A stretch of DNA of 64,000 nt, taken from the NCBI GenBank assembly GCA_963724385.1, contig CAVRUJ010000001.1, positions 372,001 through 436,000 of the forward strand. The letters are read 5' to 3'. Below are positions 1 through 7,781 of the stretch, one piece after another; position 1 is the first letter of the stretch, and the number at the start of each line of letters is the position of its first letter. A model generated the notes under the pieces. That model was not told where the DNA came from, did no database searches, and saw only the letters and a list, made by a program, of their open reading frames with translations. The stretch comes from DASXQK01 sp963724385 (lineage in GTDB: Bacteria > Pseudomonadota > Alphaproteobacteria > Dongiales > Dongiaceae). The translations under genes and the position numbers were made by a program.

Positions 1-839
1 TCGACGTCGTCGAGATCGGACATGACCGCAAATCGGGCCAGCTCGACCTCACGGAGCTGAAGGCGAAGATTTCGGCGCGCACGGCGGCCGTTTATTTCGA
101 ATCCCCCGGCTATCTGGGCGGGATCGAGACCGAGGGCGCAGAGATCGCGCGCATCGTCCGGGCGGCGGGGGCCGAGACCATCGTCGGCGCCGATCCGATT
201 TCGCTCGGCGTGCTGAAGCCCCCGGCGGACTACGGCGCCGACATCGCCGTCGGTCCGACCCAGCCGCTGGGCGTGCATATGAACTGCGGCGGGGGCGTTG
301 GCGGTTACATCGCGTCGCGCGACGAAGAGAAATACGTGCGCGAGTACAACGGGTTTCTCGTCAGCCTCACCGAGACCGTCAAGCAGGGCGAATTCGGCTT
401 CTCGCTGGCAAGCGCCCACCAGACCTCCTACGGCATGCGGGAAGCGGGCAAGGACTGGACCGGCAATTCGGTTTATCTCTGGGCCATCGCCAATGCGGTC
501 TACATGTCGCTCCTGGGACCTAAGGGCTTCCGGGAAGTGGGCGAATTGATCCTTCAGCAGGCCCACTACGCGGCGCGAAGCCTTGGCCGGATCAAGGGTG
601 TTCGGGTCCAGTTTCCCAAAGGCTTCTTCAAGGAGTTCCTGGTCAATTTCGACGGTACCGGCAAGACGGTGGCGCGGATCAACAAGGCGCTGCGCCGATA
701 CCGCATATTCGGCGGCAAGGACGTCTCCCGAGAATTCCCGGAGTTCGGCCAGAGCGCGCTCTACTGCGTCACCGAGGTCCACAGCCGGGAAGACATCGAT
801 CGCCTGGCCGCGGCGCTGAAGGAGATCGTCGGGAAATGA
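1..839 (+). CDS. gcvPA: Glycine dehydrogenase (decarboxylating) subunit 1-like, 5' partial
   Basis: The reading frame is open from the left edge of the window (first full codon at base 3) to TGA at 837-839, so the N-terminus lies upstream. The visible 278 residues match the C-terminal part of the alpha half of a split P-protein, including the motif LGVHMNCGGGVGGYIA and the stretch HQTSYGMREAGKDWTGNS. In the glycine cleavage system GcvPA pairs with GcvPB to decarboxylate glycine on PLP and pass the aminomethyl group to lipoyl-GcvH. The stop overlaps the next start (ATGA at 836-839), so the two subunits are translationally coupled. No gcvT or gcvH stands next to it and a GntR regulator and amino-acid transporter follow, so a specialised amino acid substrate is possible. 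Confidence 0.85.
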   Translation, partial: DVVEIGHDRKSGQLDLTELKAKISARTAAVYFESPGYLGGIETEGAEIARIVRAAGAETIVGADPISLGVLKPPADYGADIAVGPTQPLGVHMNCGGGVGGYIASRDEEKYVREYNGFLVSLTETVKQGEFGFSLASAHQTSYGMREAGKDWTGNSVYLWAIANAVYMSLLGPKGFREVGELILQQAHYAARSLGRIKGVRVQFPKGFFKEFLVNFDGTGKTVARINKALRRYRIFGGKDVSREFPEFGQSALYCVTEVHSREDIDRLAAALKEIVGK

Positions 840-2416
840 GCGGGGGGCAAATGAGCGGGAAGGACAAGCTCCCGACGTACCATGCGCCGGTGTGGAGCGA
901 GCCGGTGGTCATGGAACTCGGACATCCCGGCCGGCGCGGCCAGATCTTCGCTGCCGCCGATCCCAAGGTCCGCAAGGCCGTGGGCGAGGCGAAGGGCCTG
1001 TTGCCCGCAGCCATGCGCCGACGCCAGGCGCCCGCTCTGCCCGAGCTATCCGAGCCGGAGGTACAGCGTCACTACCTCCATCTCTCGCAAGAGACCTTGG
1101 GCATGATGGGGATCAGCCTCTTCGGCACCTGCACGATGAAGTACAACCCGCGCGTCAGCGAAATGGTGGCCGCGCGGCCCGATCTCGCCGAACTGCATCC
1201 CCTTCAGCCGGAGGAGACGCTCCAGGGCATTCTCGAGATCATCCATTCCTTCGATCTCATCCTGCGCGAGCTTTCGGGCATGGATCAGTTTGTCTTCCAG
1301 GCCGGCGGCGGGGCCGATGCCGCCTATACCAATTGCTGCGTCACCCGGGCCTATCACCGGGCGCGGGGCGAGCTCGGCGAGCGCGACGAAATCATCACCT
1401 CGATCCAGGCCCATCCCTGCAATGCGGCGACGGCGGCGGCGGCCGGTTTCAAGGTCGTGACGCTTCAACTGGAGGAGAACGGCTATCCTTCCCTCGATGC
1501 CCTGAAGGCCGCGGTCTCCAAACGCACGGCAGCACTTCTCATAGGCAATCCCGACGACATGGGCATCTACAATCCCGAGATCCGGGAGTGGACGCGCATC
1601 GTCCATGAGGTTGGCGGGCTCTGCTTCTACGATCACGCCAACTTCAACGGAGTCATGGGCAAGCTGCGCGCCCGCGACCTCGGCTTCGATGCCTGCATGT
1701 ACATGCTGCACAAGACCTTCGGGGCGCCCAAGGGCGGCGGCGGCCCCGCCGTCGGCGCCTATGGCTGCAGCCGGGCGCTGGCGCCATTTCTGCCGACGCC
1801 GGTGGTGATCAAGAGCGCCGAGGGCTACCGTCTCGATCATGACCGGCCCAAGAGCACCGGCAAGATCCGCGAATACTGGGGTAACGTGCCCCAGGTCATG
1901 AAGGCCTATGCCTGGGCGCGCGCCATGGGGGCCGAGGGCATCAACGAGGCCTCGGACCTTTCGGTGCTGGCCAACAACTACATGGACAAGAAGCTCGGCG
2001 AAATCCGCGGCCTCCAGCGCTCCAACCCGGATGTGCGCAAATGGCGCATGGAAATGACCCGCTGGAGCCTGGGCAAGCTGAAAGAGGAAACGGGCGTGGG
2101 CACCGCCGACGTCGCCAACCGGATGGCCGACTACGGCATCGATCCCTACTGGATGTCGCATGAGCCCTGGATCGTCCCGGAACCTTTCACGCCCGAGGCG
2201 GGCGAGATGTACGCCAAGGCGGATCTGGACCGCTGGGTCGCGGTGATCGCCCGGATCATGGAGGAAGCCTATGCCGACCCAGGCCTGGTGAAGACGGCGC
2301 CCCATGCCCAGGCGATCCACCAGATCAAGACCGGCCCGCTGGAGGATCCCAAGCGATGGGCCATGACCTGGCGCGCTTATCTGCGCAAGCATTGCGATGG
2401 CAAAGAAACCGGCTGA
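836..2416 (+). CDS. gcvPB: Glycine dehydrogenase subunit 2-like, divergent, PLP-dependent
   Basis: This 526-residue protein carries the GcvPB landmarks LSEPEVQRHYLHLSQ (about 71-85), GTCTMKYNP (97-105) and the PLP-lysine motif HKTFGAPKGGGGP, with Lys293 as the Schiff-base residue. It should form the catalytic half of a heterodimeric P-protein with the preceding gene, with which it shares an ATGA overlap. Several positions differ from what I know of canonical GcvPB: the usual FQPAAGAHGE-like segment reads FQAGGGADAA (154-163) and the usual HGGGGP reads KGGGGP. It is also longer than the typical 480-490 residues. A paralogue acting on glycine-like or other amino acids is therefore as likely as true glycine cleavage. 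Its 3' end overlaps the GntR gene by 20 bases. Confidence 0.85.
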   Translation: MSGGQMSGKDKLPTYHAPVWSEPVVMELGHPGRRGQIFAAADPKVRKAVGEAKGLLPAAMRRRQAPALPELSEPEVQRHYLHLSQETLGMMGISLFGTCTMKYNPRVSEMVAARPDLAELHPLQPEETLQGILEIIHSFDLILRELSGMDQFVFQAGGGADAAYTNCCVTRAYHRARGELGERDEIITSIQAHPCNAATAAAAGFKVVTLQLEENGYPSLDALKAAVSKRTAALLIGNPDDMGIYNPEIREWTRIVHEVGGLCFYDHANFNGVMGKLRARDLGFDACMYMLHKTFGAPKGGGGPAVGAYGCSRALAPFLPTPVVIKSAEGYRLDHDRPKSTGKIREYWGNVPQVMKAYAWARAMGAEGINEASDLSVLANNYMDKKLGEIRGLQRSNPDVRKWRMEMTRWSLGKLKEETGVGTADVANRMADYGIDPYWMSHEPWIVPEPFTPEAGEMYAKADLDRWVAVIARIMEEAYADPGLVKTAPHAQAIHQIKTGPLEDPKRWAMTWRAYLRKHCDGKETG

Positions 2417-3179
2417 GCGCAAGGCGGGCGGCGGCAAGCCGGGCCCAGCGGCCGCGGGACCTGCGCGCGCGCGGCGCCTCCGCGGCACGGGGGCGGCCTA
2501 TGTCTACGACAGCCTGAAGGCCCAGATCCTCGACCTCGAATTGAAGCCCGGCACCTTGCTGGACGAGACCGTGGTGAGCCGCCAGTTCGGCGTGTCGCGC
2601 TCGCCGGTGCGCGAGGCTCTCATCCGGCTGTCCGCCGAAGGCCTGGTCCAGAACCTCCGCAATCGGACCTCGATCGTGGCCCCCTTCGACATCGCGGCCC
2701 TTCCCGCCTATTTCGACGCCATGCAGCTGCTCTATCGCCTGTCCGCGCGGCTCGCGGCCGCGAACGTGAACCCGGCCAGGATCGAGGAATTGCGCAAGAT
2801 CATGCATGACCACGAAGACGCGCTGCACAAGGGCGATATGCGCGCCATGGTCCGCCACAATCGCGACTTCCACACCGGCATCGCCGAGATGAGCGGCAAT
2901 CCATTCCTCGCCGGCTGGATGAGCGGGCTCCTGGACCAGGGCCAGCGCATCCTCCGCCTCTATGCCCGCAATCTCGGCGACCGCCTGCCGGATGACCGTC
3001 TCACCTCGCACCGCGACATGCTGGCGGCGATCGCGGCCGGCGACGCCGACAGGGCCGAAGCGGCGGGAAGGGCCGACGCCCAGGTGCTGATCGACGATTT
3101 CAAGCGCAACCTGTCCGACCGGCCGGCAGCACTCCTGGAGCTCCACGCGGCGAGGCCGCGCAAGCTCGACCAGCGCTGA
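2397..3179 (+). CDS. GntR-family transcriptional regulator, FCD type
   Basis: The protein has a basic Ala/Lys/Arg-rich N-terminal tail (1-33), a winged helix-turn-helix at about 34-95 with FGVSRSPVREAL as the recognition part, and an all-helical ligand-binding FCD domain from about 100 to 240 with HNRDFHTGI and SHRDML. FCD regulators generally bind small acids or amino acids and act as local repressors or activators. The start overlaps gcvPB by 20 bases, so it is co-transcribed with the gcvP-like pair. Paired GTAKAC/GTATAC boxes at 3224-3240 and 7692-7708 flank the downstream genes and are the natural candidates for its operators. The ligand is unknown, but the neighbours point to an amino acid or its catabolite. 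Confidence 0.9.
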   Translation: MAKKPAERKAGGGKPGPAAAGPARARRLRGTGAAYVYDSLKAQILDLELKPGTLLDETVVSRQFGVSRSPVREALIRLSAEGLVQNLRNRTSIVAPFDIAALPAYFDAMQLLYRLSARLAAANVNPARIEELRKIMHDHEDALHKGDMRAMVRHNRDFHTGIAEMSGNPFLAGWMSGLLDQGQRILRLYARNLGDRLPDDRLTSHRDMLAAIAAGDADRAEAAGRADAQVLIDDFKRNLSDRPAALLELHAARPRKLDQR

Positions 3180-3223
3180 GCCGCCGCTTCACTTTTCGCC
3201 TCTGCCGCAGGCCGCGAAGCTTT

Positions 3224-3240
3224 GTAGACATGGAGTATAC
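3224..3240. promoter_or_regulatory. Candidate GntR operator, tandem boxes GTAGAC-N5-GTATAC
   Basis: GTAGAC (3224-3229) and the perfect palindrome GTATAC (3235-3240) are spaced 11 bp centre to centre, one helical turn, upstream of the solute-binding protein gene at 3374. The same arrangement occurs at 7692-7708. GNTNNAC-like palindromes are typical for FCD GntR proteins. Assignment to the regulator encoded at 2397 is inference. Confidence 0.55.
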
Positions 3241-3373
3241 TATTGACTCCGCCGCGAAACCTGCGCGAACATCTTGACCAGCGGGCGTCGCCTTCCCGGG
3301 GGACCAGGCGGCGACCCCGCGCCAAACGGCAATCAAGGCGCGATCTCCGGCGCGCCGGTCAGGGAGGAGCCTC

Positions 3374-4183
3374 ATGTTGAAAAGAATCGCCTTGTCTTGC
3401 CTCGCCCTCGCGGCGGCGCTGACCTTCGGGCTTGCGTCGGCCCAGGCGAGATCGCTGGACGACATCATCAAGGACGGCACGATCCGGATCGGCATCAACC
3501 CGAATTTCCCGCCGATGAGCTCGCGCGGCTCCGACGGCAATTGGCAGGGCTTCGATATCGACGTCGGCAACAAGATCGGCGACGCTCTGGGCGTGAAGGT
3601 CGAGTTCGTGCCGACCGAGACGCCGCAGCGCGTGCCCTTCCTGGTCGCCGACAAGATCGACATTTCGCTCGGCGCCCTCACCCGCACCGTCGAGCGGGCG
3701 AAGCTCATCGAATACACCGTGCCGCTCCACACCGAGGCCATGGCGGTGCTGACCACCGACAAGGTCACGGTCACCAGCTGGAAGGACTTCAACGACGCGA
3801 AATACACGCTGGCCGACATCCGTGGCGACTGGACGGTGGATTGGATCAAGCAGAACCTGCCGAACGCTAAGATGGCGCTGACCGACACGATCGCCGACAC
3901 GGTCCGCACGGTCGCCCAAGGCCGGGCCGACGCCATCGTCGAGAACATCGACTTCTTCATGGCCCAGACTAAGAACTATCCGGATGTGCATTGGAAGGTG
4001 CTGCCGGAGACGATCAACGTCTCCTATGACGCCATCGGTGTGCAGAGGGGCAACTATCCGCTGCGCGACGTCCTCAACATCGCCCTCTACGACATGCACT
4101 CCTCGGATTTCATCAACCAGACCTGGGAGAAGTGGTACGGCGCGCCGATGCTGGTCAAGGTCGTGCCGAATCCCTACTGGTAA
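3374..4183 (+). CDS. Polar amino acid ABC transporter, periplasmic solute-binding protein
   Basis: The 269-residue product begins with a Sec signal peptide (MLKRIALSCLALAAALTFGLASAQA, cleavage near residue 25) and continues as a family 3 periplasmic binding protein. Recognisable segments are GTIRIGINPNFPPMSSRGSDG, GFDIDVGNKIGDALGV and PFLVADKIDISLGALTRT. It should capture a polar amino acid or related small acid for the permeases and ATPase encoded just downstream. The ribosome-binding site GGGAGGAG lies just upstream of the ATG at 3374. A strong hairpin follows the gene and probably keeps expression of the binding protein higher than that of the membrane components, a usual arrangement for such operons. 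Confidence 0.92.
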   Translation: MLKRIALSCLALAAALTFGLASAQARSLDDIIKDGTIRIGINPNFPPMSSRGSDGNWQGFDIDVGNKIGDALGVKVEFVPTETPQRVPFLVADKIDISLGALTRTVERAKLIEYTVPLHTEAMAVLTTDKVTVTSWKDFNDAKYTLADIRGDWTVDWIKQNLPNAKMALTDTIADTVRTVAQGRADAIVENIDFFMAQTKNYPDVHWKVLPETINVSYDAIGVQRGNYPLRDVLNIALYDMHSSDFINQTWEKWYGAPMLVKVVPNPYW

Positions 4184-4198
4184 GCCGACCTGAGCGCG

Positions 4199-4233
4199 AA
4201 GAGCGGGCTATCCGGCGCGGATAGCCCGCTCTT
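4199..4233 (+). terminator. Perfect 15-bp hairpin between binding-protein and permease genes
   Basis: Bases 4199-4213 and 4219-4233 are exact reverse complements around the loop GGCGC. Only a short T pair follows, so it is more likely an mRNA-stabilising or partial attenuation hairpin than a full terminator. Confidence 0.6.
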
Positions 4234-4266
4234 GCCATTCGGGTCTCAGCGGGCCCGCGACCGGGA

Positions 4267-4944
4267 ATGAACTACACCTTTCAATTCGGCGTCGCCCTGC
4301 AGCAGCTCCCGGGATTGCTGCAGGGCGCCATCGTCACCTTCGAGCTCGGTCTTCTCACCTTCTGGGGCGGGGCCCTCATCGGGCTGCTCGGCGCCTCGCT
4401 TAAGACCTTCGGCGGGCCGGTGCTGCGCCGCTTCGCCGGCGCCTATGTCATCTTCTTCACCAATACGCCGGCGCTCATCCAGATCTATTTCCTCTATTAC
4501 GGCCTGCCGGATTTCGGCATCCGCTGGGATTCCTTCACCTGCACCCTCATCGGCCTCACCCTCAACGCCGGGGCCTATCTGACCGAGATCATGCGCGCCG
4601 GCTTCATCTCCGTGCACCGCCACGAGATGGAGGCAGCCGAGACCCTCGGCATGTCTCTCTGGCAGCAAATCCGTTTCGTCATCGTTCCCCATATCGCCAA
4701 GACCATCTATCCGGCCTTGGCGAATTTCTTCGTCGTCATCCTGGTCATGGGGACTTCGGTCGGCGCCGTCGTCGGCGTCAATGAGCTGACCGGCCAGGCG
4801 ATCAACATCTCGACCGAGAACTACCGCTGGATCGAGATGTTCGTGGTCGTCGCCGGCATCTATGTGGTGCTGACGCTGATCGCGAGCCTGTCGCTGGCGC
4901 TGGTCGGACGCTGGGCCTTCCGCGTCAGGGTGAAGATCTTCTGA
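4267..4944 (+). CDS. Amino acid ABC transporter permease (HisM/GlnP family), first subunit
   Basis: The 225-residue protein is hydrophobic with about five predicted transmembrane segments. It contains the permease EAA-loop signature MEAAETLGMSLWQQIRFVIVPH, which contacts the ATPase, and the family segment NTPALIQIYFLYYGLPDFGI. With the following permease it should form the heterodimeric inner-membrane channel of a polar amino acid importer. Its last base is the first base of the next gene's ATG (TGATG arrangement at 4942-4946), indicating coupled translation. Confidence 0.92.
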   Translation: MNYTFQFGVALQQLPGLLQGAIVTFELGLLTFWGGALIGLLGASLKTFGGPVLRRFAGAYVIFFTNTPALIQIYFLYYGLPDFGIRWDSFTCTLIGLTLNAGAYLTEIMRAGFISVHRHEMEAAETLGMSLWQQIRFVIVPHIAKTIYPALANFFVVILVMGTSVGAVVGVNELTGQAINISTENYRWIEMFVVVAGIYVVLTLIASLSLALVGRWAFRVRVKIF

Positions 4945-5660
4945 TGCTGATCGAGATCCTCCATCAAATCCCGCGCTTCTTCTCCGGCGGCCACCTCCGC
5001 CTCCTGTTCCAGGCCATGGGCATGACCCTGGCGCTGACCGCCATCGGCTGCGTGACCGGTTTCCTCATCGCCTTCCTCCTGGTGCTGCTGCGCCGGATGC
5101 CGGGCATCTGGGCGCTGCCGTTCAGGCTCGTTTCCATCCTCTACGTCGAGGTCTTCCGGCGGATTCCGTTCCTGGTGGTGACCTACCTGGTGCTGTTCTT
5201 CATCCAGGCCTTCGTCTCGGATGCGTCCCTTTTCACTATCGCCGTCGTCGCCATCTGCATCTATGCCGTCGCCTACACGGCCGAGATCATCCGCGGCGGG
5301 CTGGAATCCGTGGCCCGCCAGCAGATCGAGGCGGCGACCGCGATGAATTTCAGCCGCTGGCAGACACTGATGCGCGTCATCCTGCCCCAGGCCTGGGCCG
5401 TCATCCTGCCGCCGGCCGTCGCCTTCATGGTCGGCTTCATCAAGGATACAGCCCTGGTCTCCCAGGTCGGCGTGTTCGAGCTGACCTTCCGCGGCAAGGA
5501 GCTGAACAACGAGGGCTTTTCAGGCGTGCTCGTGTTCGGCACCATCGCGTTGCTTTACTTCGCCATGTCCTATCCCCTGAGCCGCTGCGGCGGGTGGCTG
5601 GAGAGACGCCTTGCATCACCTCGAAGTCAAAGATCTCACCAGCGCCTACGGCCAACTTAG
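4944..5660 (+). CDS. Amino acid ABC transporter permease, second subunit
   Basis: A 238-residue membrane protein of the HisQ/HisM family with the EAA loop QQIEAATAMNFSRWQTLMRVILPQAW and the motif VEVFRRIPFLVVTYLVLFF. It pairs with the permease encoded immediately upstream. The C-terminal tail after LSRCGGWLERRL overlaps the ATPase gene by 50 bases if the TTG at 5611 is used. The operon order of binding protein, two permeases and ATPase is the standard one for polar amino acid uptake. Confidence 0.92.
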   Translation: MLIEILHQIPRFFSGGHLRLLFQAMGMTLALTAIGCVTGFLIAFLLVLLRRMPGIWALPFRLVSILYVEVFRRIPFLVVTYLVLFFIQAFVSDASLFTIAVVAICIYAVAYTAEIIRGGLESVARQQIEAATAMNFSRWQTLMRVILPQAWAVILPPAVAFMVGFIKDTALVSQVGVFELTFRGKELNNEGFSGVLVFGTIALLYFAMSYPLSRCGGWLERRLASPRSQRSHQRLRPT

Positions 5661-6348
5661 CGTCCTCAAGGGCGTGAACCTGCGCTTGAGCAAGGGCGAG
5701 GTCGTCGCCCTCATCGGCCCGTCGGGCTCGGGCAAGTCGACGGTCTTGCGGGTGCTCATGGGCCTGACCCCGCCCACGGGCGGACAGGTGCTGATCGACG
5801 GCGCGCCGGTCAACTACCGCAAGGCCGCCAGCGTGCGCGCGGCGCGCGACCGGATGGCCATCGTCTTCCAGCAATACAACCTGTTCCAGAACATGGATGT
5901 GCTGCGCAACGTCACCATCGCGCCGGTCAAGATCAAGCGGCGCCCCCGGCGCGAGGTGGAGGCCGAGGCCGAGCGGCTACTAGCCAAGGTGGGCCTGGCC
6001 GAGAAGCACCACGCCTATCCCGACGAGCTTTCCGGCGGCCAGCAGCAGCGGGTCGCCATCGCCAGGGCGCTCGCGCTCAAGCCCGAGATCCTGCTCCTCG
6101 ACGAGGTGACTTCGGCGCTCGATCCCGAGCTGGTGAACGAAGTCCTCGACACCATCCGCGGCCTCGCGGCCGAGGGCATGACCATGCTCATCGTCAGCCA
6201 CGAGATGGCCTTCGTGCGCGAGGTCGCCTCCAAGGTGGTCATGATGGACAAGGGCCTGGTAGTGGAGGAGGGACCGCCGAAGCGGATCTTCGACAACCCC
6301 CAGACCGACCGCGCCCGCGAGTTCGTCGGCAAGATCCTCAGGCACTGA
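5611..6348 (+). CDS. Amino acid ABC transporter ATP-binding protein
   Basis: The 245-residue ATPase shows Walker A GPSGSGKST (about 34-42), a Q-loop in VFQQYNLFQNM, signature LSGGQQQRVAIARAL and Walker B ILLLDEVTSALD, followed by the switch histidine in IVSHEMAF. It matches the GlnQ/HisP group of polar amino acid importers. The start is a TTG at 5611 with GGAGAG just upstream; no ATG is available near the family N-terminus, so the TTG and the 50-base overlap with the permease gene look real. The gene ends 39 bases before a long palindromic repeat. Confidence 0.92.
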   Translation: MHHLEVKDLTSAYGQLSVLKGVNLRLSKGEVVALIGPSGSGKSTVLRVLMGLTPPTGGQVLIDGAPVNYRKAASVRAARDRMAIVFQQYNLFQNMDVLRNVTIAPVKIKRRPRREVEAEAERLLAKVGLAEKHHAYPDELSGGQQQRVAIARALALKPEILLLDEVTSALDPELVNEVLDTIRGLAAEGMTMLIVSHEMAFVREVASKVVMMDKGLVVEEGPPKRIFDNPQTDRAREFVGKILRH

Positions 6349-6387
6349 GCCGCCGTCGGACCCGGCTGCCGCAGCGTCACTGCTTGC

Positions 6388-6490
6388 GTCACCCCCGCGA
6401 AGCTTGTCCCCGCGCAGGCGGGGAGCGGGGGTCCATGGGCCCTGGATTCCCGCTCCCCGCCTGCGCGGGGACAAGCTTCGCGGGAATGAC
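6388..6490. repeat. 103-bp intergenic palindrome, 42-bp arms
   Basis: Arms 6388-6429 and 6449-6490 are inverted repeats with 40 of 42 matching positions, around a 19-base centre. It resembles the GC-rich intergenic palindromic elements starting GTCATTCCCGCG seen in many alphaproteobacteria. It sits between convergent genes, so it can act as a bidirectional transcription terminator. Confidence 0.75.
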
Positions 6491-6499
6491 GATCCATGG

Positions 6500-7675
6500 C
6501 TACCGCAGTATCGAGAAGCGGGAGAGGTCGATCGCGGGCTTGCGGCCGAGAACGAGCTCCGCGGTGATGAGCGCCGAGATCGGCCCGGCGGTGAACCCCA
6601 TCCAGGGAAACATGTTCATGAAAAACCCGGGCAGGCCCGGCACCTCACCCAGGATCGGCTTCCAGTCGGCGGTGCCGTTGACGATGGCCGGCCACACCCG
6701 GAGCAGGCGTGCCGAGGCGACCTTCGGAACCACCGCGGCCGCGGTGGCGAGGTTGGCCCGCAAGGAGGCGAGATCGACCGCGGGTCGTTCGGCCACGCTG
6801 CTCCAGCGGGCGGGCCAACCGCCGCCGATGATGAGCGAGCCGTTCTTCGCCTGCTTCAAGGTCAGCTTCTCGCCGGCGAAATAGACGAGATGGGGAATGA
6901 AGGGCGCGACCGGCTCGGTGACGTTGACCTGGATCGGATGGCCCTCGATGGGAAGCTCGAGTCCCAGCATCTTGGCAACCCGTCCAGCTTCGGCCCCGGC
7001 GCAGTTAACGACGCGCCGCGCATGGATCGGCCCGGCGCTGGTCTCGGCCCGATAGCCGTTCCCCTCGGTCGCCAGGCCGAGCAGGGTCCTGTGGCCGAGG
7101 ATGCACGCGCCGTGCTTGAGGGCCGCGCGCGCGAAGGCCGGTGTCGCCTTCAGGGGATTGGCCTTGCCCTCGGTCGGGCAGAAGGCGCCGCCCAGGATAT
7201 CGGGGGCGACATAGGGCGCCACGCGTTCCAGTTCGCCGCGATCGAGCCATCGGACCTCGAGGCCATGGGCCCGCTCGATCGCCATCTTGCGCTCGATGTC
7301 CCGTCGTTGCGCCTCGGTCGCGGCGAAAAGAATCCCGCCGCCGACGGAGACCTCGAGGTCGGCGCCGAGCTCGGCTTCGAGCCCGGTCCAAAGCCGGATC
7401 GAATCGACCAGCAGGGACATGGCCGGCGCGAAGGTCCTGGCCCAGGCCTCGCCCTCGGTCACGAAGGGTTCATGAGGGATCTGGGCGTGCAGGCTCCCGG
7501 CATTGGCGCCGGAGGCCTGGGCATTGAGGTCGTAACGCTCGATGAGCGTCGCCTCCACGCCGGCGCGGACGAGGTAATAGGCGGTGGCGACGCCGGCAAG
7601 CCCGCCGCCGACGATCAGGACGTCGGTTCGCATCGCGCCGGAACCGCCGGCGACGGGCGAGGGGGTTGTCCGCAT
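6500..7675 (-). CDS. FAD-dependent oxidoreductase, D-amino-acid oxidase (DAO) family
   Basis: The 391-residue protein begins with an FAD Rossmann motif (VLIVGGGLAGVATAYYL) and contains the family segment ASGANAGSLHAQ, a central DAO fold and the C-terminal motif FPWMGFTAGPISA. Such enzymes oxidise D- or secondary amino acids (glycine, sarcosine, D-amino acids, octopine-type compounds) and pass electrons to oxygen or the respiratory chain. The ATG at 7675 has AAGG about 10 bases upstream; an internal ATG at 7633 right before the Rossmann strand is an alternative. It is divergent from the DapA-family gene, with paired GTATAC boxes between them. The substrate is not determinable from sequence. 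Confidence 0.85.
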   Translation of the reverse strand: MRTTPSPVAGGSGAMRTDVLIVGGGLAGVATAYYLVRAGVEATLIERYDLNAQASGANAGSLHAQIPHEPFVTEGEAWARTFAPAMSLLVDSIRLWTGLEAELGADLEVSVGGGILFAATEAQRRDIERKMAIERAHGLEVRWLDRGELERVAPYVAPDILGGAFCPTEGKANPLKATPAFARAALKHGACILGHRTLLGLATEGNGYRAETSAGPIHARRVVNCAGAEAGRVAKMLGLELPIEGHPIQVNVTEPVAPFIPHLVYFAGEKLTLKQAKNGSLIIGGGWPARWSSVAERPAVDLASLRANLATAAAVVPKVASARLLRVWPAIVNGTADWKPILGEVPGLPGFFMNMFPWMGFTAGPISALITAELVLGRKPAIDLSRFSILR

Positions 7676-7691
7676 TCGGCTTGCGCCTTAA

Positions 7692-7708
7692 GTATACAGT
7701 GAGTATAC
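7692..7708. promoter_or_regulatory. Candidate GntR operator, tandem boxes GTATAC-N5-GTATAC
   Basis: Two perfect GTATAC palindromes at 7692-7697 and 7703-7708 are 11 bp apart centre to centre, in the divergent promoter region of the DAO gene (starts at 7675, minus) and the DapA-family gene (starts at 7782, plus). The spacer AGTGA resembles ATGGA in the similar pair at 3224-3240, so one regulator probably binds both. Confidence 0.55.
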
Positions 7709-7781
7709 GCTAGTCGGATCGGGTTGGCCGGCGCAAGCTTGCGCGCGCGCCCCGAATGCCAGAGCCAGGAGGGATCTTCCG

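Noticed and set aside
1046..2488. 480-codon minus-strand open frame across gcvPB
   Set aside because: It is the antisense shadow of a well-matched gcvPB gene; its composition is that of a shadow in GC-rich DNA.
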